Source of the DNA: DASZMJ01 sp035551935
GTDB lineage: Bacteria; Planctomycetota; Planctomycetia; Isosphaerales; Isosphaeraceae
Assembly: GCA_035551935.1 (NCBI GenBank)
Contig: DASZMJ010000156.1
Span: 1 to 46,846, forward strand
Direction of reading: 5' to 3'
Length of the DNA: 46,846 nt
In this document: piece after piece, positions 30,671 to 39,785 of the stretch
Numbering within the stretch: position 1 is the first letter of the stretch
Layout: the number at the start of each line of letters is the position of its first letter
The notes under the pieces: model-generated
What the model saw: only the letters and a program-made list of their open reading frames with translations
Databases searched by the model: none
Told to the model about the DNA's origin: nothing
Program-made: the position numbers and the translations under genes

Positions 30671-33541
30671 TCAGCCCAGGATCTTCGTGACGATCGCCCT
30701 GAGCCGTTCGAGCCCGGCGCGGACGTCGGGGCCGAGGTGGACGCGGAGTGCGCGGCGGTCGCGCTCGGCGAGGACGGCGAAGTCGCCCTGGGCCTGGAAC
30801 TGCTTGAGCAGGCCGAAGGTGTACTTCTCGCCGGGGATCGGCAGGTCCTCGGCGTCGTCGGAGGTGATCTGGAGGAAGACGCCGGAGTTCGGCCCGCCCT
30901 TGTGGAGCTGGCCGGTCGAGTGCAGGAACCGCGGGCCGTAGCCGAGCGTCGTCGCTACGAGCTTGCGGTCGCGGACGGCCAGGCGGATCGCCTGGAGCGG
31001 GGCGTCGTGCTCGTCGTTCATCTCGACGTAGGCGTTGAGGGCGAAGTAGTCGCCGGGCTTGATCCGGCCCAGGTGTGCCGCCAGGATCGCCTCGGGCGAG
31101 TTCGAGCTCGCCGCGGCCTTCAAGGCCTCGGCGTTCTTCGGGTCGGTGTACAGGGCCATCCCGCCGCCGCTGGTCAGCTCCGGCTCCGACGGCACCTTGC
31201 CGGTCTCGGCGTAGGCGGCCGAGAGCTCCCGGGTCTTGATCTTGCTGGCCTCGACGTCCGGCTGGTTGAAGGCGTTGATGCCCAGGATCGAGCCGGCGAC
31301 GGCCGTGGCGATCTCCCAGCGGAAGAACTCCTGGCCCAGCTCCATCGTGTCGTCGAGGCCGATCCGGACGACCGGCTGCCCGGCCTTCTCCAGGGCGTCG
31401 ATCGCCGCGTCCTGGTCGGGGCACGGGGCGGAGTTGAGCCGGACATAGGCGAAGACGCGGTCGTTCCCGTAAACGGCCGGCGGACCGAGCTTCTCGTTGT
31501 CGACTGGCACCAGGCCGGTGCCCGACTTGCCGGTCGACTCGGCGATGAGCTGCTCGAGCCAGGCGCCGAGGTCGGCGATGCCGGGCGAGGCGACGATCGT
31601 CACCTTGTCGCGCCCCTTCTGCTTGGCGAGCGTGCCGAGGACGGCCCCCAGGATCACGCCGGGGTTCGACTCGGGCGGGACGCACGAGGCACACGACTGG
31701 ACCATGACCTCGGCGTTGTCGAGGAACTTCTCGAAGTCCAGGCCCATGACCGCCGCCGGGACCATGCCGAAGTTCGACAGGGCCGAGAACCGGCCGCCGA
31801 TCGTCGGATCGCCGAAGGCGATGTGGCGGAAGCGGTTCTCCTTGGCGACCCGGTGCATCTTGGTGTTCGGGTCGGTCACGGCGATGAAGTGCGAGCCGGC
31901 CGGCTCGGTGCCGATGACCATCTGGACCCGGTCCTGGAAGTACTGGCGGAAGACGTTCGGCTCGGTCGTCCCGCCCGACTTCGACGAGACGATGCAGACG
32001 GTCTTCGCCAGGTCGACCTTCGCCTCGACGGCCCGGACCTGCGCCGGCACGGTCGAGTCGAGGACGAACAACTCGGGCGCACCCGAGATGGCGCCGAAGG
32101 TCTTCTTGAGGACCTCGGGGCAGAGGCTCGAGCCCCCCATGCCCAGGAGCAGGGCGTGGGTGAAGCCGGCCTCCTTGACGTCGCGAGCGATCTGGCGGAG
32201 GGTCTCGGGGTGGTCGCGCTGGCCGTCGACGACGTGGAGCCAGCCGAGCCACTGCCCCTCGTCGGTGCCCGACCAGAGCGTCGCGTCGCCTGCCCAGAGC
32301 CGGCGGACCTTGCCGCCGGCGCGCCAGTCCTCCAGGGTCGCCTTGACGGCCGCCTCGGCGTCGCCGAGCGCGTACGAGAGCCGCGACAGGCCCTTGCCCA
32401 GCAGCGCCTGGCGCTTCTTCTCGACGGCGCCGAGGAGCTTGTCGAACGGGTCGCAGAACTTCTGCACCGCGTCGGCCAGCAGGCGGTCGGTCGCGTCCTT
32501 CATCGACAGGCCGACGTCGGCCAGGGTGTCCATCACCTCGCGGGCCTGTTCGAGGTTCTCGGCCCAGTTCTCCGTCAGCGACGGGCGGACCTTGCCGTGC
32601 GCCTTGAACTCGGCGTAGGTCTCGGCCGGGACGGTGTTGACGGTGTCCTGGCCGATCAGCTCATCGACGTAGAGGGTCTTCGGGTACTTCGGGTTCTTGG
32701 TCCCCGTGCTCGCCCAGAGCAGGCGCTGGGGCTTGGCCCCCTTGGCGGCGAGGGCCTTCCAGCGGTCGGTGGCGTAGAGCTCGAGGAACTTGGCGTAGGC
32801 GATCTTGGCGTTGGCGATGGCGACCTTGCCGACGATCGACTTGAGCTTGGCGCGGCGATTGGGGTCCTCGGTCACGTCGAGCGCCTTGCCGATCTCGTCG
32901 TCGATCAGCGAGTCGATCCGACTGATGAAGAAGCTGGCGACGCTGGCGACCTTCGAGACGTCGCCCCCCTTGGCCGCCAGGTCCTCCAGGCCGGCCATGT
33001 AGGCGTCGGCGACGCTGGCGTAGGCATCGACCGAGAAGAGGAGCGTGACGTTGACGTTGATCCCGTCGGCCAGGACCTGGCGGATCGCCGGGACGCCGGC
33101 GGGCGTGGCCGGGATCTTGATCAGCACGTTGTCGCGGCCGAGGGCCTTGTGGAGGCGGCGGGCCTCTTCGACGGTCCCCTTGGTGTCGTTCGCCAGGTAG
33201 GGGGAGACCTCGAAGCTGATGTAGCCGTCGCGCCCCGAGGTCTTGGCGTAGACCGGGTAGAGGACGTCGGCGCCGAGCTTGATGTCCTCGCCGGCCATCG
33301 CCTCGTAGATGGCGATGGCGCTGGCGCCGCCGCCGCCGGTGACGAGGGCCTTGATCGCCGGGTCGTAGTCGGTACTGCCGGTCAGCGCCTTCTCGAAGAT
33401 CGCCGGGTTGGAGGTGACGCCGAGCAGGCCGTCGTTCTCGACCATCGCCGCCAGCTCGCCCGAGGTGATCAGGCCGCGGCGGATGTTGTCGTACCAGATG
33501 CTCTGGCCGAACTTCTGGACCTCGCTGATCGGATTGCCCAT
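30671..33541 (-). CDS. tal-pgi: Bifunctional transaldolase / glucose-6-phosphate isomerase
   Basis: A 956-residue fusion protein. Residues about 1-370 are transaldolase: FGQSIWYDNIRRGLI, GVTSNPAIFEKALTGS, the Schiff-base Lys in NVLIKIPATPAGVPAIR, and RLLWASTGTKNPKYPKT. Residues about 420-956 are a phosphoglucose isomerase domain: LLGMGGSSLCPEVLKKTFG, VSSKSGGTTEPNVFRQYF, HFIAVTDPNTKMHRVA, and DIPIPG-like LPIPGEKYTFGLLKQFQAQGD late with its catalytic Lys/Gln region. The two activities join sedoheptulose-7-phosphate/glyceraldehyde-3-phosphate exchange to fructose-6-phosphate/glucose-6-phosphate interconversion, letting the pathway cycle. Length fits known Tal-Pgi fusions. It is probably the first gene of the operon; a cytochrome gene ends 94 bases upstream on the same strand. 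Confidence 0.96.
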   Translation of the reverse strand: MGNPISEVQKFGQSIWYDNIRRGLITSGELAAMVENDGLLGVTSNPAIFEKALTGSTDYDPAIKALVTGGGGASAIAIYEAMAGEDIKLGADVLYPVYAKTSGRDGYISFEVSPYLANDTKGTVEEARRLHKALGRDNVLIKIPATPAGVPAIRQVLADGINVNVTLLFSVDAYASVADAYMAGLEDLAAKGGDVSKVASVASFFISRIDSLIDDEIGKALDVTEDPNRRAKLKSIVGKVAIANAKIAYAKFLELYATDRWKALAAKGAKPQRLLWASTGTKNPKYPKTLYVDELIGQDTVNTVPAETYAEFKAHGKVRPSLTENWAENLEQAREVMDTLADVGLSMKDATDRLLADAVQKFCDPFDKLLGAVEKKRQALLGKGLSRLSYALGDAEAAVKATLEDWRAGGKVRRLWAGDATLWSGTDEGQWLGWLHVVDGQRDHPETLRQIARDVKEAGFTHALLLGMGGSSLCPEVLKKTFGAISGAPELFVLDSTVPAQVRAVEAKVDLAKTVCIVSSKSGGTTEPNVFRQYFQDRVQMVIGTEPAGSHFIAVTDPNTKMHRVAKENRFRHIAFGDPTIGGRFSALSNFGMVPAAVMGLDFEKFLDNAEVMVQSCASCVPPESNPGVILGAVLGTLAKQKGRDKVTIVASPGIADLGAWLEQLIAESTGKSGTGLVPVDNEKLGPPAVYGNDRVFAYVRLNSAPCPDQDAAIDALEKAGQPVVRIGLDDTMELGQEFFRWEIATAVAGSILGINAFNQPDVEASKIKTRELSAAYAETGKVPSEPELTSGGGMALYTDPKNAEALKAAASSNSPEAILAAHLGRIKPGDYFALNAYVEMNDEHDAPLQAIRLAVRDRKLVATTLGYGPRFLHSTGQLHKGGPNSGVFLQITSDDAEDLPIPGEKYTFGLLKQFQAQGDFAVLAERDRRALRVHLGPDVRAGLERLRAIVTKILG

Positions 33542-33635
33542 GATCGCCCCCGTTGCCTGGCCCTTGGTTCGTGGAGATTCCGACTGCGTTGATCGGACGA
33601 CGGCGATGGCCGTTGAAGTGTCGCGATGGCGTGGC

Positions 33636-35000
33636 TCAGTCCCGCCCGGCTCCCAGCGCCTGGATGGCCTCGTTGACGTCGTTACCCGCCCGGAAGTCGC
33701 CGGGGCTGTCGGTGCCCTTCGGGAACTCCAGCGCCCGCATCAGTCGAGCGAGGGCCTCGCGGTCGCGGTCGTCCCGGCCCAGCGCGGCCAGGGCGAGGTA
33801 GAGTTGCGCCGCCGAGTCCCAGTTCGACGCCGCGAGCGACGGCTCCTTCTTGAGCAACTCGGCCACCCAGGCCCCGGCCTTCTTGTCGGTCGGGGGCGAG
33901 GCTTCCAGCGTTTTCCGCCAGGCGTCGAGCGATCCGATCGCCCGCTTGGTCAGGCGTTGGACCTCGGCCGGTTCCGGTCGGGTCCGGCCCATCGTCGCGG
34001 CCAACTCGTCGAGCGCGGGGGCGAGGTCCTTCGGCCCGTCCAGGGTGCGGGGGATCGAGAAGTACCACGAGCCCCACGGGAAGGCCCCCGGCCGCCGGCC
34101 GCCGAGCACCCCGACGAATCTCCGCTGCCGGGCCGCGCCGTCCTTGTGGAGGTCGTGGTGGCAGGCGAAGCAGTCGATCTCGGTGAACTCGGGCCAGCGT
34201 TGTTGATCCTGGTTTTCCTGGGCCCGCCGGGTCCGATGATCGAGCAGTTCCAGGGCGGCCCTGGCCGTCGCGACCTGGCCGATCGACCACGACTCGGCCT
34301 CGGAGTGCGTCTCTTTCCAGTGCCTCGGCATGTCGTCCTGGAAGGCGGCGAACTCGAAGTTGAGGCGCGGGTGGCCGGCGGCGATCAGGTCGTGGTCGAC
34401 CTCGCGCGAGTCGTCGCCGACGTGGCAGCGGGCGCACGCCTCGACCCGATCGACCACCCGGGCGAGCGGCTGCATGCCGAGGGCCGCCTTCTGCTCGGCC
34501 GGCTTCGTCTTCCAGCCCGGCGAGGTATGCGGCTCGAGCCAATTGCCCGCTGCGCCGTGGCACGACTCGCAGCCGACGCCCGTCAACGGGGCGACGGCGT
34601 CGGCCTCGTCGGCCGGGCCGGACTTCTTCGGGCCGAGATGGCAGGCCAGGCAGAGATTGTCCTCGGTGGCGACCGTCTTCTTATCGGGATGGAGTCGCTT
34701 TTCGATCCCGCGGGAGCGATCGTTGCGGAGCACCTCGAACGCCCGGGCGTGATGATCGAGCCGCGCCCAGACGTGGAATTCCTGGCCCTTCGGCCCATCG
34801 CCGTCGATGCCGCCGTGGCAGGCGCGGCCCGAGCACGAGGCGGTACCGACGAAGACCGGCTCGGTCATCCCGGCCTTGCCGGTGCTCCTGGGGGGCGGCG
34901 CGTTCTCCCCCGCGGGAGCGGTCCGCGCGCGGCCGACCCACAGGGCCGCGACGATCGCCGCGACCGCGAGCATGCCGACCGTCCCACGCGCCTTCGTCAT
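33636..35000 (-). CDS. Five-haem cytochrome c, third paralogue, membrane-anchored or secreted
   Basis: A 454-residue cytochrome. I take the ATG at 35000 (MTKARGTVGMLAVAAIVAALWVGRART); the open frame above it to 35192 lacks a plausible export signal. The N-terminus can be a signal anchor or signal peptide. Haem sites: CSGRACH (CX4CH), CLACH, CESCH, CARCH and CFACHHD. The central block GVGCESCHGAAGNWLEPHTSPGWKT through REVDHDLIAAGHPRLNFE to WSIGQVATARAALELL aligns closely with the protein at 13772-15130, and the C-terminal haem-free domain is also shared (WDSAAQLYLALAAL versus WDAAAQRYLALAAL). It is divergent from the redox operon that starts at 35448 and may serve it. Function inferred as periplasmic electron transfer. 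Confidence 0.9.
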   Translation of the reverse strand: MTKARGTVGMLAVAAIVAALWVGRARTAPAGENAPPPRSTGKAGMTEPVFVGTASCSGRACHGGIDGDGPKGQEFHVWARLDHHARAFEVLRNDRSRGIEKRLHPDKKTVATEDNLCLACHLGPKKSGPADEADAVAPLTGVGCESCHGAAGNWLEPHTSPGWKTKPAEQKAALGMQPLARVVDRVEACARCHVGDDSREVDHDLIAAGHPRLNFEFAAFQDDMPRHWKETHSEAESWSIGQVATARAALELLDHRTRRAQENQDQQRWPEFTEIDCFACHHDLHKDGAARQRRFVGVLGGRRPGAFPWGSWYFSIPRTLDGPKDLAPALDELAATMGRTRPEPAEVQRLTKRAIGSLDAWRKTLEASPPTDKKAGAWVAELLKKEPSLAASNWDSAAQLYLALAALGRDDRDREALARLMRALEFPKGTDSPGDFRAGNDVNEAIQALGAGRD

Positions 35001-35447
35001 GGCACCTTCGATCCGCGACCAGTCGCCGTCGGGTGGATGTTCGACACACAACATGCCAGAGGCGCCGGCCCGAGGCAAGGGCCAGCCGACGACTCCGGCA
35101 CGATCCGCGATCGCGGGATCGGCGCGGCCCGCCTCATTGACACGGCCGCCGCTGAATGCTAGGACTTGTTTCCGGTGCCGGGCCCCTGTCACGGCCGGTT
35201 TTCATGAGTTCCTCTTCTTTAATGATGGCTTGAGCCTCCGAGCCGACGGCCGTCGCCCGGGACGACGCGGGTTGGTTACGAGGGTCATGCCGGAATCGTT
35301 CCGGCCTGTCGCACGGTTTTTTCTGGACGGCCGCGTCGGCCGGCCGCAAGATGGGCATGATCTGGCCGGGGGCCGCCCGGGCGCCGGCCGGGTGTCGGGT
35401 CGAAGGCAACGGGACGCGCGAGGCCGCGCGGGCGGAGGTTACGGGTC
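35001..35447. other. Divergent intergenic region (447 bases)
   Basis: Lies between outward-facing cytochrome and redox-operon genes and should hold both promoters. On the plus strand a perfect TTGACA (35137-35142) is followed after 17 bases by a poor TAGGAC (35160-35165) with an upstream TG; this is a weak promoter candidate for the redox operon and would leave a leader of about 275 bases. A less GC-rich stretch runs from about 35150 to 35235, and CGGCCG repeats occur at about 35329-35347. No gene seen. Confidence 0.4.
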
Positions 35448-36467
35448 GTGCTGATCGGCCGCGAGCAATGGCGCGAGCATCTGCCCTGGGTCCTCTCCTG
35501 CGCGGCGGCCACGGCCGCCGCGACGGGCTGGTACGCCGTCGAGGTCGCCCGGACCGGGCGCTGGATCACCGGCAGCTCGGCCCCCGGCTACGCCCTGGGC
35601 GTCGTCGGCGGCCTGATCATCGTCTTCGAGATGCTGCTCTGGTGGCGCAAGCAGGTCCGGACGATGCGGATCGGCCGCGTGAAGGTCTGGATGCGCGCCC
35701 ATATCTGGCTCGGCCTGCTCTGCTACCCGCTCCTGCTGTTGCACAGCGGCTTCTACCTCGGCGGTCCGCTCAGTCAGGTCCTGCTCGTGCTCCTGACGGT
35801 CGTCGTCGCCAGCGGCGTCTGGGGCCTGGTGCTCCAGAACACCTTGCCGAAGCGGATGCTGATGGACGTCCCCGCCGAGACGATCCACTCGGAGATCGGC
35901 CACGTCGTCCGCCTCTCCCTCAACGAGGCCGATCGCCTCGTGGTCGACACCTGCGGCCCCCGGCCCGGCGAGGTCCCCCGGCCGGCCGAGGAGCTCGACG
36001 CCGTCGGTCGTGCCCCCTCCCGGTTCCTGACCGTCGGCGCGGTGCGGACCGCCGGGCACGTCCAGGGCAAGGTCGTCGAGACCCGCGTGCCGAGGCCCCC
36101 CGTCGCCGGCTCCGAGCCGTTGCGCGGCTTCTTCGACGGCCTCCTGCACCCCTATCTCGAGGAGATCGCCGAGGCCGAGGAGGCCAACGGCCGGCCCGCC
36201 TCCCGGGCGCGCCGCGACGGGCCCTCGCCGCTCGAGTCGCCCTCGAAGTCGGCCGCCCTGTTCCAGGACCTGCGGACGAAGGTCCCGCCCGAGGCCCTCG
36301 ACGCGGTCAACGCCCTGGAGCGGATCGCCGACCAGCGCCGGCAGCTCGGCCGACAGCAGCGGCTCCACGTCTGGCTCCATAGCTGGCTCCTGGTCCACCT
36401 TCCGCTCTCGGTGGCCTTGCTCGTCCTGATGTTCATCCACGCGATCCAGGCCACCCGTTATTGGTGA
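35448..36467 (+). CDS. Five-helix membrane protein, predicted dihaem cytochrome b
   Basis: A 339-residue membrane protein starting at GTG 35448, with GGAGG (35434-35438) 9 bases upstream. Predicted membrane helices: residues ~11-32, 46-66, 83-104, 107-129 and 309-335, with a long hydrophilic segment (~133-300) between helices 4 and 5. His85 and His99 lie on helix 3 and His317 and His331 on helix 5, both pairs 14 residues apart. Two such pairs on two helices are the classic ligand set for two stacked b haems spanning a membrane; the haem assignment is inference. The next gene, a membrane-anchored decahaem cytochrome c, starts 10 bases later. Likely role: moving electrons across the membrane or exchanging them with quinone. 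I do not recognise a named family. Confidence 0.85.
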   Translation: MLIGREQWREHLPWVLSCAAATAAATGWYAVEVARTGRWITGSSAPGYALGVVGGLIIVFEMLLWWRKQVRTMRIGRVKVWMRAHIWLGLLCYPLLLLHSGFYLGGPLSQVLLVLLTVVVASGVWGLVLQNTLPKRMLMDVPAETIHSEIGHVVRLSLNEADRLVVDTCGPRPGEVPRPAEELDAVGRAPSRFLTVGAVRTAGHVQGKVVETRVPRPPVAGSEPLRGFFDGLLHPYLEEIAEAEEANGRPASRARRDGPSPLESPSKSAALFQDLRTKVPPEALDAVNALERIADQRRQLGRQQRLHVWLHSWLLVHLPLSVALLVLMFIHAIQATRYW

Positions 36468-36477
36468 GCGTGTCGTC

Positions 36478-37986
36478 ATGCCGAAGATCTCCGACGCCAA
36501 GCGCCGCGCCTTCCGCATCCCGGCGGACTACTTCGTTCGCTGGGGCTGGCTCGGCCGCGGCAAGCTGATCCTGTCGCTCCTGGCCCTGGTGCTGGCCGGG
36601 TCGTGGTGGGCGATCGGCTGGGCGCGGAGCCCGCAGGGGGACCACCTCATCTCGCACGGGCCGGTCGCGGCGGTCCACGCGAAGTGGGAGAACGACTGCA
36701 ATGAATGCCACGTCCCGTTCGCGCCGATCCGGGGCGACGGCTGGAATGGCTCGTCCCGGTCGCTGGCCGACTCCAATGAGCTCTGCCAGTCGTGCCACGC
36801 CGGACCGCCCCACCACCGCAACCAGATCCCCGAGGCGTCGCAGCAGAGTTGCGCCGGCTGCCACCGCGACCACCAGGGGCGCGACGCCGACATCAAGCGC
36901 GGCACCGTCGGCGACTGTACCTCGTGCCACGCCGACCTCGGCCAGCACTCCAAGGAAACGAGCCATTACGCCGCATCGATCCACGGCTTCGAGTCCGACC
37001 ACCCCGAGTTCCGCCGGATCGCCGAGAAGCTCCCCGACCCCGGCCACCTGAAGTTCAACCACGCCGTCCATATGAAGCCGGGCCAGGGGGCGAACTTCAC
37101 CCTCGCCAAGGTCGACCAGGCCGACGTCGGCCGCTACAAAGTCGGGAGCCAGGCGATGGACGCGCCGATCCAGCTCGCGTGCGCGTCGTGCCATCGGCTC
37201 GACTCGGCGGGCGGCACGGCCCTGCCGGGCGCCGGGGCGTACATGCAGCCGATCTCGTACAAGAACGACTGCCGGGCCTGCCACGCCCTGACCGTCGAGC
37301 CGCGTAAGGCCGGCGAGCGGCCCGCCAAGGACGCGCTCGCCGTCCCGCACGGGCTCCAGCCCGACGAGGTCCACGCCCTGCTCTGGGGGGCCTACACCGA
37401 GCGACTGCTCGCCAAGCAGCCCGCCCTCGCCGAGGCCCTCCGCGCCCCCCGTCGCATGCCCGGCAAGCCGCGCGACGACGCCGAGGCCAAGGCCCGCTCC
37501 GCCATCGCCGAGCAGGTCCGGTCGGCCGAGCAGACCCTTTATGGCGGGAAGACGACCTGCCTCGAATGCCACGAGGTCGCCCGCAAGGAGGGCGCTAAGG
37601 GGCCCGACGACCTCGACCCGGACCGCGGACCGACCTTCACCATCCGCAAGCCCGGCGTGCCGGCCATCTGGTTCGAGCACGCCGCCTTCCAACACGCCCC
37701 GCACCGGGCCGTCGACTGCAACGCCTGCCACGCCGCGGCGATGTCGTCCACGAAGAGCTCGGACGTGATGCTCCCCGATATCAAGAACTGTCGGACCTGC
37801 CACGCCCCGGCGGGGTCCTCCGGCGGCAGTCCGACCGGCGGGTTCCGGCACGACTGCGCCGAGTGCCACCGCTACCACGGCGGCGACGACCCGACGCGCG
37901 GCCTCGGCGACCCGGCGCGCGACGCGATGGCGAACGACCGGTCGCTGCTCGACTTCCTCTCCGGCCGGGCCAAGGCCGCCCACTAG
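36478..37986 (+). CDS. Membrane-anchored decahaem cytochrome c
   Basis: A 502-residue protein with one N-terminal membrane helix (~28-48, LILSLLALVLAGSWWAIGW) and no clear cleavage site, so it should stay anchored with the haem domain outside. Ten CXXCH motifs: CNECH (74), CQSCH (103), CAGCH (125), CTSCH (147), CASCH, CRACH, CLECH, CNACH, CRTCH and CAECH. Additional His residues (HDHQ-, HAVHMKPG, HAAFQHAPHRAVD) could be distal ligands. Motif spacing differs from the c554-like paralogues elsewhere in the window and from the LVIVD decahaem protein. It is second in the redox operon, between the predicted cytochrome b and the NuoE-NuoF fusion, and should receive electrons from the membrane protein. 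Final acceptor unknown. Confidence 0.93.
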   Translation: MPKISDAKRRAFRIPADYFVRWGWLGRGKLILSLLALVLAGSWWAIGWARSPQGDHLISHGPVAAVHAKWENDCNECHVPFAPIRGDGWNGSSRSLADSNELCQSCHAGPPHHRNQIPEASQQSCAGCHRDHQGRDADIKRGTVGDCTSCHADLGQHSKETSHYAASIHGFESDHPEFRRIAEKLPDPGHLKFNHAVHMKPGQGANFTLAKVDQADVGRYKVGSQAMDAPIQLACASCHRLDSAGGTALPGAGAYMQPISYKNDCRACHALTVEPRKAGERPAKDALAVPHGLQPDEVHALLWGAYTERLLAKQPALAEALRAPRRMPGKPRDDAEAKARSAIAEQVRSAEQTLYGGKTTCLECHEVARKEGAKGPDDLDPDRGPTFTIRKPGVPAIWFEHAAFQHAPHRAVDCNACHAAAMSSTKSSDVMLPDIKNCRTCHAPAGSSGGSPTGGFRHDCAECHRYHGGDDPTRGLGDPARDAMANDRSLLDFLSGRAKAAH

Positions 37987-38019
37987 GCTCGACCTCCGGA
38001 CCACGGACCCTGGCACGCC

Positions 38020-39753
38020 ATGATCGTCCAAGAGCTGCGGAAGATCCAGGATCGCTGCAAGGGGTACTTGCCCGTCGAGGAGCTCCACGCCCTCTCGGCG
38101 CGGACCGGCACGCCCCTGCACCGGCTCCACGAGGTCATCACGTTCTTCCCGCACTTTCGCCTCGAGCCGCCGCCGGCCGTCGAGGTGCGGGTCTGCCGCG
38201 ACATGGCCTGCCACCTCCGCAACGCCGGCCGGCTGGAGCGGAACCTCAAGGCGTTCGCCGCCGAGCTCGACGGCAAGCAGGTCCACGTCGAGGGCGTCTC
38301 CTGCCTCGGCCAGTGCGACCACGCGCCGGCCCTGGTGATCAACGATCACGTGTACTGGGACGTCGACGAGGCCACGCTCCGCGACCGGATCGCCCGCGCC
38401 CTGGCCGACCCCGACTCGCTGCCCCACCAGCACGCCGACCGCTCCCCGCCGGGCTGGCGGATCGACCCGTACAACGGCGAGCCGCGTTATGAACAGATCC
38501 GCAAGTTCGTCGAGACGCGCGACGGCGACGCCGTGCTCAAGACGCTCGAGGCCTCGGGCCTGAAGGGGATGGGCGGCGCCGGCTTCCCGACCCACCGCAA
38601 GTGGGCGGCCGTCCGCGCCGAAGCCGGGCCGACGAAGTACGTCGTCTGCAACGCCGACGAGAGCGAGCCCGGCACCTTCAAGGACCGCGAGCTGATGCGA
38701 CGGGCCCCCCACCTGCTCGTCGAGGGGATGGCCCTCGCCGGGCTCGTCACGGGTGCGGCGCATGGTTACGTCTACATTCGACACGAGTTCGAGGAGGAGA
38801 TCGAGGCGATGGAGCGCGCCATCGAGGCGGCCCGCGCGGCCGGCCTCTGCGGCGACCGCATCCTCGGCTCGGACCTGTCGTTCCCGCTCGAGGTCTTCGT
38901 CAGCCCCGGCAACTACATCTGCGGCGAGGAGAGCGCCCTGCTGGAGGCGATGGAGGACCGCCGCGCCGAGCCGAGGAACAAGCCCCCCTTCCCCGTCCAG
39001 GCCGGCCTCTACGGCAAGCCGACGGTGATCAATAACGTCGAGACGCTTTCCTGGGTCCCCGCGATCCTCGCCCACGGCGGCGAGTGGTACAAGTCGCAGG
39101 GGGTCCGCGGCGCGACCGGCCTGCGGTTCGTGTCGATCTCCGGCGACGTGAACCAGCCCGGCGTCTACGAGGTCCCGTTCGGCCAGACCGTCCGCGAGCT
39201 GATCGACCAGGCCGGCGGGATGCGCGACGGGCAGCAGCTCAAGGCCATCGCCCCGTCCGGGCCGTCGTCCGGGTTCCTGCCGGCCCAGGCCCGCCGCGAG
39301 GCGTTGCCGCCGAGGTTCGTCGCCGACCACATGGCCGCCGACGCATCGACGTTCGACGTCCTCGACCTGCCGCTCGACTCGGCCACCCTCGGCAAGGCCG
39401 GCTCGATGCTCGGCGCCGCGTTCGTGGCGTACGGCGACAAGGCATGCATGGTCGATAATGCGCTCAATTGTACCGAGTTCTTCCGCAACGAGTCGTGCGG
39501 CAAGTGCGTCCCGTGCCGCCTCGGTTCGCAGAAGCTGACGGACCTGCTCCGGTCGATCGCCGCCGGCCGCGACGGCAAGGGCGGCCTGTCGGCCGTCGGC
39601 GAGCTGTCGGAGACGATGATGCTGACGTCGATCTGCGGCCTCGGGCAGGTGGCCGCGAACCCGTTGACGTCGTTGATGCGACACTTCCGCGACGAGCTCG
39701 ACGAGCACGTCGAGCGCGGCCGCTGCCCCGCGGGCGTCTGCCGCGCCGGCTGA
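38020..39753 (+). CDS. NuoE-NuoF fusion (NADH-oxidising FMN/Fe-S subunit)
   Basis: A 577-residue cytoplasmic fusion of the 24-kDa and 51-kDa subunits of NADH dehydrogenase. Residues ~1-135 are the thioredoxin-like [2Fe-2S] domain with Cys59, Cys64, Cys95 and Cys99 (CRDMAC and CLGQC). Residues ~160-480 carry the NADH/FMN fold: GLKGMGGAGFPTHRKW (180-195), NADESEPGTFKDREL (211-225) and SPGNYICGEESALLEAM, then an SLBB-like part. The [4Fe-4S] ligands are Cys493, Cys496, Cys499 (SCGKCVPCR) and Cys539. The related HoxE/HoxF diaphorase and formate-dehydrogenase subunits share this build, but no hydrogenase or formate dehydrogenase gene is nearby. It should take electrons from NADH, or reduce NAD+ in reverse, and pass them to the next gene product, which starts 32 bases downstream. 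Confidence 0.94.
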   Translation: MIVQELRKIQDRCKGYLPVEELHALSARTGTPLHRLHEVITFFPHFRLEPPPAVEVRVCRDMACHLRNAGRLERNLKAFAAELDGKQVHVEGVSCLGQCDHAPALVINDHVYWDVDEATLRDRIARALADPDSLPHQHADRSPPGWRIDPYNGEPRYEQIRKFVETRDGDAVLKTLEASGLKGMGGAGFPTHRKWAAVRAEAGPTKYVVCNADESEPGTFKDRELMRRAPHLLVEGMALAGLVTGAAHGYVYIRHEFEEEIEAMERAIEAARAAGLCGDRILGSDLSFPLEVFVSPGNYICGEESALLEAMEDRRAEPRNKPPFPVQAGLYGKPTVINNVETLSWVPAILAHGGEWYKSQGVRGATGLRFVSISGDVNQPGVYEVPFGQTVRELIDQAGGMRDGQQLKAIAPSGPSSGFLPAQARREALPPRFVADHMAADASTFDVLDLPLDSATLGKAGSMLGAAFVAYGDKACMVDNALNCTEFFRNESCGKCVPCRLGSQKLTDLLRSIAAGRDGKGGLSAVGELSETMMLTSICGLGQVAANPLTSLMRHFRDELDEHVERGRCPAGVCRAG

Positions 39754-39785
39754 GGCGCATCGATCTGCATAGATAAGGGACACCC

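Noticed and set aside
30591..32252. Long N-terminal extension of transketolase
   Set aside because: The extension is antisense-frame noise within tal-pgi; the family start MAAQDDIDLLSINTIRTL and a ribosome-binding site are at 30590.
38020..39753. Ordinary respiratory complex I operon
   Set aside because: No NuoA-D, NuoH-N or any antiporter-like membrane subunit is present, and NuoE and NuoF are fused.
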